From the NCBI GenBank assembly GCA_036877525.1, contig JAZGTH010000062.1:4979501-5043500 (forward strand): a DNA stretch of 64,000 nucleotides, given 5' to 3'. A program made the translations under genes and the position numbers. Shown piece by piece: positions 39,263 to 51,200 of this stretch; within the stretch, counting starts at the first letter, position 1; each line of letters opens with the position of its first letter. The notes under the pieces are model-generated. The model made no database searches and was not told the DNA's origin. It saw nothing but the letters and a program-made list of their open reading frames with translations. Source of the DNA: Chromobotia macracanthus. Taxonomy: Eukaryota > Chordata > Actinopteri > Cypriniformes > Botiidae.

Positions 39263-42200
39263 GCAGGTTGAGATTAATCTGAAGCGCTATCCAACCCCTT
39301 ACCCAGAAGACCTAAAGAACATGGTGAAGTCAGTGCAGAACTTAGTGGGTAAAACCACTCACCCCCTCAACACTGAAAAATGCTCTTCTGGGACAAATAT
39401 GGAGCTCCTCAGCCAAGACAAGTATGAGGCCCAGTGGCCCATTGCTCCTAAGGAGGTACTTACTTTCTCGGTGCTCTCAGTATCTCAGTGCTTACAGGGG
39501 TTCATACATCAGTGTCTCTGTAATTTGACTATAAGTGAAGTATATTGTTTTGAATACCATCACTTCATTCTTTGAAGTCATGAGACAGTTGTAGCTCAGT
39601 CCACTGTATGTTCTTTCCAGGTGACAGAACGAGAGGTGAAAGACTTCTGCAATCCACAGATGTCTGAGCAAGGTGCCATTCTTAACACCGGCATTGACAT
39701 CCCAAAACGCAAAGACAATGAGGATCTAAATGAGAGCTCAGAAGTATGACAAGTTTTCTCTTTTAATTTTGTCCTTTTTTAAATATAAATGGCTTACATT
39801 AAATAGCTTAGCTTTATTCTCTGTGTTTTAAACACAGTCCACATAGTCCTTATGTTTAACCGCATATGGTTGGTTATTGTAGTTGAAACACACATATGGG
39901 ATTTTACAGAAAGTCAATTAAAAACACTTTTTTGAAGGAGACAAGTGCATGTGATAAAATTTGTGCTGCATTTTTTTTCTTTTTAAAGTCTGGTACTTGC
40001 ATTGGTGTTTTAGTATGATTGTGTATCAGAACGTAGGGAGAACGTTGTGTTGTGGTGGGAGTGTTTGTTAAAGGTTAGCTGAACCTGGGGAGATAAACTA
40101 CAGATCAGTGAAAATGTTTCATCTCTCACAGTCTGTAATCCCCTCCCCAATGGCAAGAGCTACAGTGTTGCTTTGGATACAGGATAATGATGAAGTCATT
40201 AACTTTGCCCATGAATATTAGAACAGAGCTGGTATAGTTAGTAATGAATGTCACGGTAACCTTGCAGTTTGCTTAATGCTTAAGTAAATCCCAATATTCA
40301 AATATTAAAACTTCACCGTTCACGGTCATTGACAAATAAAGATGGCCCAGAGGTTACATATTTGCCAAGTATAATACAAATTTCATCTTTGTATTCATGC
40401 TGGTGTTGTAGATTTTCTTAGATTATTAGAACACTCGATGATTATGATTTACTACATAAATGTTAATTAAATGACACATAAGAATGTCATGTAGTGTTTC
40501 ATTCATTGAAAAGCAAAAAACAGCTTCCATGTTGATTACGCCACACTGACTTTGATCCAAATTGCTTGACTGTTTTTAAAGAAATACTAGAAATTAAACA
40601 CATTTCAGAAAAGAAAATAACGATTTTTTTGGTCATTTAGACAAAAAGAAAAGATGTCCCATTACTGACCCATAACATTTAAAAAAAATGTTATATTTTA
40701 CAGTATTACAGTGGTTATCAGGGATGCATTTTATGAGTAAATCTGTGATTGTTAGGATTAGGGTAATAATAGTAATAATAATATTAAAAACATCTGCATT
40801 TTTTACATTGATATATCTGTAGGCTTGTCCAGGTACACTCACTTTAGACTTTAACTCTTTTAGTACAAAAGTAAAGGTCTGTCTGAAATGTCAAGTATAG
40901 TGGATTCATTAATGGTTCCTATCTGAATATATTAATTGAATTAAAAAATATGTTTGACATAAACTCAATGCAGAAGTATTCAGTAAACTACACTGCTCTC
41001 AAACCAATATGCAAACACAGCTGCATTCATATCCATTCATTGATGGCAGTAGCACTTTGTTTGGATTAGCACACAAGTGCATGGTGTATTGTGTCCATCA
41101 CAGCTTAGCACTCACACTGTTTCCCCCCATGGTCTCAGAGACCCCCCGGCAAATCTGTGGAGCTACAAAGATTAACATTATCAGGGTTATTGGGACCTTG
41201 GGAGTACCAGTGCCATAAACTTCATGTTTCTTACACATTATTTTCTTTCTAGACCATGAGAATCCATTTTTGTTTGTTTGTTTGTATATATGTATATATG
41301 TTTGTTTTGCTTAGATTTCTTTACATCGCGTCGTTCCCAGGCCGCAACAGCCAGAGAATACGAGCCTGGCCGTTACTTCCTCTTCCTGTTTCTGCCTCAT
41401 AGTAAGTGGCTGAGAAACCAGACAGCAGAAAATCAGCTAAACATGCAGGGTGGCTCATTTCAACTGCCTTCAAAGCAAATAAAAATGAAATTCTTCATAC
41501 GCCCCTCTTTGTGGGTTAAGCATTAGATTTATTTTTTATAAAAACAATAAAGTAAATCGAAAATTATTTTAAAAATATTGGCTGATCTTTCATAGTTCTC
41601 GCAACTTGATTAAGTCCTCTGTTTCATTTAAGTGTCAACAATGTCTCAGATTTTTCTCCTCAGTAGAAATTCCTTAGTAGAAATACAATTAGACACAAAT
41701 GAAACAATTTTGTAATCATGTAATAAAGAACAGAGCTATGCAATTAATGTTACCTTCGTCTTCAAAGATTGCATTTGACTTGCATTTGAATTGCATGAGA
41801 CATTGTTGAGATATTTTCTGAAACGAAAGGAGACAGATGTGAGATTACTAGGAATTTAGGCAAAACCCTCCATTTGCTCTTCATTTAATCTCATGACAGT
41901 CTAGAGGAAGCAATTGAGATTTTTTTCTTTCCTGTGAGAAGAGGCGAAACATCAGCTCCATCAGTTTCCAGAGCAACAGCACTTGCATCAAAAGGCTTCA
42001 CGCTGAATTTTGTTTATGGTTCATGTAATGAGTTTGAAAGGATCAGCCTGCCTCACCAATTTGCACATTTACCGTAAAAGTAGCACAATACTTTTTTAAC
42101 CTGTTGTGAGGGAGCAATGATGACAAAAGATGAGTGCAGAGAAGATGAGCGGTGCCGTTAAATGAATTTGCTGTAGAATACCCAGCTAACAAGGAACATT

Positions 42201-45200
42201 CATAAAATGTTATCTAACGTTCTCTGAAATTATAATTATAATAAAATATTCAGAAAATAATGTTAATAATATTCTTGCAATAATGTCAGTAGAACGTTTA
42301 TCTAACATTATATATCGTATGCATCAAAAACTTAATTAAGTAGTTAGTGAATGTTTTAAAAATGTTAGAGAATTAAAAAAAGTTTAATGTTTTTATAACC
42401 AAGCAACAACGTTAAGATATCATCTAAACACATATTAAACATTCTTAAAACTTACAAAAGAAACTTTTACACATTTTTGTTACATAAGGGAAACGTTAAG
42501 GAAACATTCTTACAACTTAAAAGTGGTAGCTGACTATAACACAGAGAGATTGTTCTGAGAGAATCTTACAATGTGCGAGTTCCCTTTTGCTCTGGTGCCG
42601 GTTGTGTGAGCCAGCCTGCTGATGTACAGTCAGGTCTGAGAAGTGTGAGTTTTGCTTCAGACAGCTGCTGAGAGGTGGAAGCTACTGATTTGCTCCTGTG
42701 GGATTTAACTGGACATGCTGGAACAAGGCATGTGAATCAGAACAGTCTGTATATTACTGATGATGAATCTCAACGTGATGCTGAGGCGTGAGATCACACT
42801 CTACTGCTACTTCTAATACATTTCTCAGCTTCAGTTTTGTTTAACTTGGAGGTCATATGTTTGTGTTTCATAAGCATAACTTTCACTGTATGATAGTCAG
42901 AGGCAGAAAGATGCTTAAATTCTGACTCGTGTCTTTAATTTTAAAGCATGTTTTAAGCAGATCCTTTAATTGTGTCACATGCATTTTAACAACTTTGTGT
43001 TTTTAAAAACAAGTTTTATTTTTTTGAGTAGTAAAGTGTTTTGTAATGTGCAGTTAGGCATTTACGTACAATATACATCTTTGATTTTCATCCAGCTAAA
43101 GCATTTACAATTATTATAGCGATAGCTTGTCAATATAATGCTGGCGATTTTTACATTTTAAAAAAATGTTTTTAAATTAATTAGTTACAATCCTTTATAT
43201 TGGATTATAAAGGTCACATGATAGGTTTTAGTGGCAACTGATGTACTTCAGTCAGGTTTGATAATTAAACAGGATAAGATAATTGCAGATAAACCCGCAC
43301 CCAACTCCCCTTTATATAATAATCTGTTTTAAGTCCTATTGTGTTATTTTAAATTTGCTGAGAATTTGACACTTGTTCCTCCAGGACTCCATGGGAGGCT
43401 CCCCTAATGATATCCGGATATCTGACATGAGGCCAACTCTGGTAGAGCCACCAATGTACAAGCCAAAGGTTGTGTTACTGGGCAAGGAAAAAAAAGGTCA
43501 GTGAGAAAAAAGCCTGTAGAAGCAAAACTCACAATTGATTTTTCTAGCTTATCTCTGTCTCTTGCTCTTGCTTTGGTCTTTTATTTGTCAGCTTTATCAA
43601 CTCACAGTGTTAAAGGGGAAGTTTGCACAAAAATAAAAATGTTGTCATCATTTACTCACCCTTGTGGTTTCTTAAACCAATAAGACTTCTGACCTTTTGT
43701 TGAACAGAAAGGAGATACTTACTGTAGCATGTCCAGGCTTGATTTTTTCATACAGTAAAAGTGGATGAGGATCAGGGACTGTTATGGTGACCATTGACTT
43801 TCATTGCATGGGAAAGATGCAGAATGGACATTCTAGTAAATTACTCCTTTTGTTTTACTCCTTTTTGTTTATTTAGATTACAAATAAAATAAAAATGATA
43901 TTTGTAATAAATATATTTATTAATAAAAAGAATAACATCAACAAGAAAAATATGTTGATGTACCTATTTATTGTGTACAGTAATTGCACTGGAAAAAACT
44001 GAAGAATGATAAACAGTTCTGAGAAGCTTAATAACTGGGGTTTATACTATGATAAAAGTCAGTTTGTTTATGCATATAAACTATTGTATCTTATATCAAA
44101 TGAATCCTAATAAACTTTTTCTCTAATTGCATTTAGAGTCCACAGATGAATCTGAGCCAGAGAAAATGCATTGCACTAACAACAGCGGCTCGTCTGCCAC
44201 TTATTCAGACTACTCGCCTTCCCAGGGATCATCTGGCTCCTCCAACCCACCTGGAAATGTCAGTAACCTGCAAGCCACTGGAAAAGATGGCCCATCACAA
44301 ACTCACTGGACCAACAGGTTGGCAACAGTCCTAAGTGCCAGAGATCATTTATATCAAATAATAGAACATTTGTCCATTGTCATGACATAACTGATTATTG
44401 TAGTTGTTCTGGTTATAGGTTTTTGGGTGGCCCTGGTTTTGCATCAGAGTTGTATTTAACTAGTGTTTTGCACTTATCACAATAATCATTAACATCTCTG
44501 CCTGTAGTCCAAGTTGTGCTGCTCATAACAAAGAAAAATTACATTGCTGTTTCTCCTAAACAGCAATGAAATGAAATAGACAGCACATGGTAACTTAAGT
44601 CTCTTTCTTCTAAAAATCTTGAAAAATCATATGAAAACATATGAGACATATGAAAAATCTCATGTCTCCAGTAGAATTTTGGAGGAAATCTCAACAAATT
44701 GAGCTCAGATTTGCTAAATCTGCAACTAAAATTAGTATTATTTTAGATTTCAGTATGAACTCAAACATTTCCCATCAAATTGTTTTAAAGCCTGATTATA
44801 ATTTGAGCTATAAAATCGACATTAATTTTATAGCCCGATGCTCTAAATGTATTTCATGATTTGTCTCATTTGTCTATATATTTCTGTTTCTCCTGAGCAA
44901 TTTTTGGTGAAACATCTGAGATAAAGTTGATAACTATATCGCAACGCAAATGAGAATTCACTTCTAAGTGAATGTTGTGATTAATAATATAACACATTCA
45001 TATTAAACTACTCTTTTAAACAGTGTTTTGTGGCATACTATATCTGTGCATGTGAATCAAAACAATCGTGTGTGTTTCATGTAAATATGTATTTGTCAAA
45101 GTCTGAAGGGTCCATTTGTTGTGCTTGCTCTAAAAATTGCATGCAGCTTCCTCTAAAAATTGTTTTAAAGCAGATCTCAAAATGTCCAATTTAAATGTCT

Positions 45201-48200
45201 AGTTGCCATGGATACATATTTATGAAAGCTGAAAATCTACACTTTACAGAAATGTCTGACACTCAAGCTTTTTTGTCATAGAAGTTTAGAATAATTAGGT
45301 CTAATAATCAGGCAGCGACACTAATGAACCGAATGGGAATTCTGAGTAGAGCAGAGGTGGTCTCTGTCACTATAACTCTCTCACTCAAAGCCACAGACAG
45401 CAGTGTGACTTGCTGTCATCTTTAATAAAGTACCAATGAAAATTCTTCTCTGTTGCTGTCAGGAAAAGTATTATTATGTAAGCATACCGCTTATAAACGT
45501 CAAAGAATCATAGCCTGTTTTTGGAGGAGCTGTTTAACAGATTCCTAATTTGCTATCATTGCAGAAGAATTATGTGGATAACATTTTATAAACATTGAAA
45601 ATCTGATGAGCATGGAAGGTCGATCAAATGCCGGAAAAAGTATTTATTCTCAGTACTGTGTAATTCAAACATAAATTAGAAGAAAGTTTGTATAATAAAA
45701 GATCCGGATACACAGTTCAATGTAATTTGGTCCCCAGCATTGCATGAATGAATCACATTTTTGTGGGCATCAGCTAAAATTAAACAATACAAAGAGCAAA
45801 AAGGAGGCCATTGTATCTACGCAAGCATTTATAATAACACATTATATCTAAGTATAATGAAGTTCTGTCTGGGTAGGCATAGCTTAATTCATTTAGGATG
45901 TTACAATAATGTTGAGATTCAGTCCCAAGTAGAAATGAACAAGGAACTAGAGAGTTACAAAGTTCAAAACCCTACATTATTACTATTGTGCTTAACCCCA
46001 TGTTGTTCAAGGGGCCTAGTTCTGCAGTTAGTGTACTGTAAATCATTTTGGTTGAGAAGCATTGCAGCGTAATGCACTGATTTAATCCCAGACAATGTTT
46101 TTTCTAAATATGTCAACAGGCTGGCTCAGTCTTTCCCAAAGCCTATTGAAACCAAGCCCCTTCTTAGCCAGAGGGAAACACCTCCTTCCAGTACGTTGCA
46201 GCAGCGAGGTGAGAGGCGGCCGCTCAGTGACACCTTCGACAGCTGGAACGATGTCCCCCACTACGATAACACAGGTTTTGTTGCAGAGGAGACGGCTCTT
46301 GACACACCCAGCAGCAGTGCTGGAAACCCCATGCTAGGCTCAAAGCCCCGGAGTGCCTCGACAGCACATGGGCGACGGCCTCTCATGAGACAGGAATGCA
46401 TCGTAGGTGTTCCCTTGGAGCTCGACCAATCACAACACACTTTCCACACAGTTCGAACCACCCCTGAAACTGAAGTGCCTGCTGCTTCTAACCCGTGGCA
46501 GAACTGGACAAGGACTCCCAGCCCCTTCGAGGACAGGACAGCTTTCCCTTCCAAGCTGGATATTACTCCGGCAAACAGCCCCAACCCTGACCGTAGGGAC
46601 TTTGAACAGGAGATGGGAGAACTACCTGGTACTTTTCCTTCAACTGGAGCCTGGGGGTTTCTTGACTCCACAGATTCAGGCATGGGACGAGGTCATCCCA
46701 ACATTTATACGCATATTCAGAGTGGAAAAGAACCAATCAAAGGAGGCACTATGGTTATTAGCAAGAGTTCCGAAAGACTTTCACCAATGATGAGGGAGGT
46801 AAAGGCAAAATTCAAGAAGTCACAGAGCATAGATGAAATAGATACTGGGTCATACAAGGTTTACAGTATACCCTTGGACAGCTACAGTTCTAGCATAGAA
46901 AATCAGGGAAGTGTTGATAGAGCGGACCTTCCTTTACCTCTGGAACAGAGTATGTCTAGGAGCCAATCAGCCCCCATGCTGGATGATGATCTGGATGGCT
47001 ACAGTTCTAACAAAAGCCTTCAGCTGCAGAAGCCAGCAATTCCAAAGAAAGTTTACCATTTTGACCAAAGCTTCAACCCACAAGGAGCCATGGATCTCAT
47101 GAAAACAGAAAGGAGAGTTCCGCCACCTTTCCCTAACACCCCAGAGTATGTAAACCAACCTGGCAAGACATTGCCAAAGGAGCTTGTAAGCCCAAGAGGT
47201 TACCGGGGCTATCAACCAATGGACCAGATGTTTTCATTCAATCAGGCTGCAATCACTGACGATTCTGTGAATCCACAGCTCTCTGTTCAGCCGCAGCGCT
47301 CCAGGCCAGGCTTCTTACGGCGAGCTGATTCTCTAGTAAGTTCAACAGAGATGGCGTTATTCCGCAGAGTAGCTGAAAATCAGGAGCTTCAGTTGGTGGA
47401 ACACTATAACAGGCCTCAACAAATAAAGAGCATGCTGGAACAACAGAATAGCATCGCTGACACCCAGTTCCACAAGAGAAATGGTAGGTATGAAGATGAA
47501 TACTCATCTTATCCAGAGCCCAAAAAGCCCATCATGGGTTACCCCACCAAGAGTCTAACACAACGTCGGCCCCTGTCTGCACGGAGCTACAGCACAGAGA
47601 CATATGGGGCATCTCAGGCTAGGCCTGTGTCTGCCCGACCCACCATGGCTGCGCTGCTAGAGAAAATGCCTGCAGATTACAATCTTATTACATGCACTGA
47701 GAAAAGCCCTGAAGTTGACATGAAAATGAGACCTGTCCCTCAAAAACTAGAGGACCCAAGTTCTAAAATGCCAGTAGATTGGAGACAACAGCTGCTTAGA
47801 CACATTGAAGCAAAGAGACTAGACCGGGTGAGTAACAAGCTTTGTCTTGTATCACTGTATTTTCTTTGACTCAGTTTTATACATTTTATGATAGTAACAA
47901 ATATACACTATATATTGCACTTTCACTAGTCCTACTATTGTGTCCAGACAGAAAAATTTACATTACTGTAATATGTAAAAGTCCAATTTTATTTTCGTAA
48001 TGACATGAGAATTTTGGGGATGCTTGATGGATTGTCCTAAAACATCTTCTAAAAAGTAAGCATCACTTTTCATTATATCTATGGCAAAAAATCCTAAAGA
48101 ATAGGATTCAGACATTTTTTCATAGGATTAACCCAATTATGTACATTTTTTATGCAACTTTGTTTAGTTAGGTGATGCGCTTTTGTTTCTGTATAAATGA

Positions 48201-51200
48201 AATACAGTATACTTCATTGATCACACTGCTGCTATTAATATAACTTAAATGTAACCTCTGTGTTTCACTGTGTCACTTGCAGTAACAATGTACCATTGTT
48301 GTTCTGTTTGTCAAGCTTACTCACTTTGTTACAGCAGTGTGTGTGGCAGTCCAGCGTCTACCCCAACCCCTCTCCCCCCAGCTGCAGCCACACCCACACC
48401 CTTTGACTTTTCTGTGTGGCACTTCCATTCACTCATGTCATGTGATTGTTTCCCTTCAATCAGAGTGCTGTCCTTAAGCACAACACAGTAAACTTCGGCA
48501 TGCTGTACTCTGGAGGCTATGCTGCACCGCATGCCAGCAGAAGCATGACAATAAACTTTTACAATAACACAAAGCATGAAAACCAAACAACTCAGTGGCT
48601 ACCTCTACCAAATGTGAGTATGAAGCAACATCAGCCCCAGTTTCAGCATTAAGAAGTACAACTTCTACAACAACAGATTAATACAGAACTCTTCTTGAAG
48701 ACCATCGTCCTCTATAGAACAGCTTCTGCTTTAATTTATAAAACACCGGTGCCAAAATTATTCTGGCACATATTTTGCACATAAACAATATTATAATTGG
48801 CCTAAAGGCCATTAAAGGCAGGCCATCTAATACATTTTGCAGTTTAACACTTCACCTGTTTTAAACTTCAGACTAGACACTGTCTCTCACTGTGATGTAA
48901 AGCATATTTAGGTGTTTTGTGTTGCATGTGCTCAGTCTTTGTGTCTGGTCTATGCGCTACAATTGTATTCTGTCCTCAACTCACAGAACAAGGCAAACTG
49001 CGACAGAAAGGAGAGGTGCTAACAAATTATAAATGACATTCATGCATCAACTCTGTCTGTCTCTTATATAATAACACCATCAATTTAAAGGGATGGTGAA
49101 ACCAGTCGTAGTTCAAAACAGTCCTTAAGTTCTTTAATTCATGCATGTGAATATCAACCTAATGATCGACAGCCAAAGTGAGAAGAGGGATTACATTTCT
49201 TCTCAGTATTTAAAAAAAAACATATTTTTGTTTTGACTTTTGTATAATTTTACACTGTTTTGAAAGCTGCTCATAGCACCGTATCCTTTCAGACACCTTC
49301 ACAACAGAGCAATATTTTAGATAATGGACAAGAGGTGGTTTCTCCAAGTAGCCAGTGGGCCCCATATTCACTGGGTCGAAGAGACGTGCCACCGGAGAGC
49401 ATGAATATAATTAAAAAGGTAGTGTTGATTTTCAACCTTTTTTATATTAAGATTCTAAAGGCAACTCGTGTTACAATGCTTTATTTTTTAGCTCTGTCAG
49501 AACATAAAGTTACATTTACATCTCATCCAGGGGACTGAATATTAAAACATAATATAAAAAGTACAAAATTATCAATAACCATTGTAAGATAAGTTAACAT
49601 TGTCAGCAACTATTCTAAAAATTTCTTGCCTCTGAAATGGTTGTTTCTTTTATAAATCATTAAACTAAAGTTATTCATTGTATTTGTGTCAGTCCTATTA
49701 TAGTTTTGTAATTTCCTGTCTCTGTGTATTAAAGCCTGTCATATACTCCAGTCTTTAGTTTCCTCTTACTTAATCTGTTTCCTTTAAGCTAGACATCTCT
49801 GTTGTATCATGATTGCCATGATAATTTTTTTCAAATGCCAGGGTTAATTACTACCTGCTGTTATGATTCATTTTTTAACAATGTCGTGTTCCTGTTGGTC
49901 TCCTTAGAAACCTCAGTCTGTCTGTGAATGCCTAAAGGTTGTCGCTCAATATTGTGGAAAATGTAGCTTCTGATGAAAGTATGAGCATGATCTAATGCGT
50001 TGAAAATTGAATATGTAACAAAATGTCATTCTGTGCAGCTCATCTGTTTTTCCTGTATCTATAAACATTCCTGATATAGAAACATTGCTTGGCTCTGAAC
50101 GGAAAATACATGAACTGTACTTCTGCCCACAGCCTGGCATTCACAATCCCCATCAACAACAGACCATGATGATAACCTCAGCGCCCCCACCCCACCGGAC
50201 AACCCGTGACCAGCAGTATGAGGGGGCCATTAACAAGGTGTCCATCCAGCAGTACCAGTCACCCATGCCCATAACCACCACCAGCTCCCGGCCACAGAGT
50301 GCCCGCTGCTTCATCCAGACTAAAGGCCAGAAGAGTATGGATGGCTTTCCAGAGCAGGTACTGTTGATCTCATAGATTTAAATAGAAAATACATTTTAAA
50401 AAATTGGCATTTGAAAAGACAGCCCTAAAATGAAATTTTAACTGTATACCCTACCATAAAATGTTCGTGCAGATTATGTTAAGAGGACTAAAGTTAAAAG
50501 GCTCTCAGGCGGGGGGTGAAGCTGGAGATGGGAAGGATGTTAACAGTAGCCTGCCTCAATACAATATGCAGTTGAGAGAATATATAAATGAACCACTCTG
50601 ATATATGAATGAATTGTACTGGTAAACATCATGATCAGTTAAGCGCTGCCTAACTAACACAACCTCATATGAGATGACAATCTCTGCATCATTGGAATAA
50701 AGTACAGGGTGATTTGGATCACAAGTCAGTCAGTGTTTGTGGGTACAATGGAAACGAATGATTAATGATTAAATCTGTTGGAAATTCATTGACACTGTTG
50801 AGTTAATACTCATATCTTAAATATTCGCAGTGTTGTTGGTTTTAAATTTTGTTCTTGTAAATGTTGTCCTAAATTTCTGCCTGTAAATTCTGGGTTCTGT
50901 TGATAGCTCTGTGTGAGAATTGAGAAGAACCCTGGCCTTGGTTTCAGTATCTCAGGGGGTATCAGTGGGCAAGGGAACCCCTTCAAGCCCTCGGACATGG
51001 TAAGACCATTTCTTTCTTATTTATAAGCAGTTTAAAGAACGGAACAAAACATACAGTAATATGCTAATATCAGCACTTAATTCTCACAGAAATTTCCATT
51101 AAATTAGTGCTTTATATAGAACAAAATCAAAGCTATCTCTCTTCAGTTAGTAAATTGTGTCTCTCAGTAGAGTTTCCATGGAAACATGCGCTACCGCAAT

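Noticed and set aside
46261..46683. 140-codon frame antisense to lrrc7 exon 20
   Set aside because: It mirrors the codon structure of a long true coding exon and has no splice or family support.
48356..48413. Possible extra exon after CCCCCCAG before lrrc7 exon 21
   Set aside because: Exons 20 and 21 already join in phase and match the family order. The C-rich stretch reads as a polypyrimidine-like tract.
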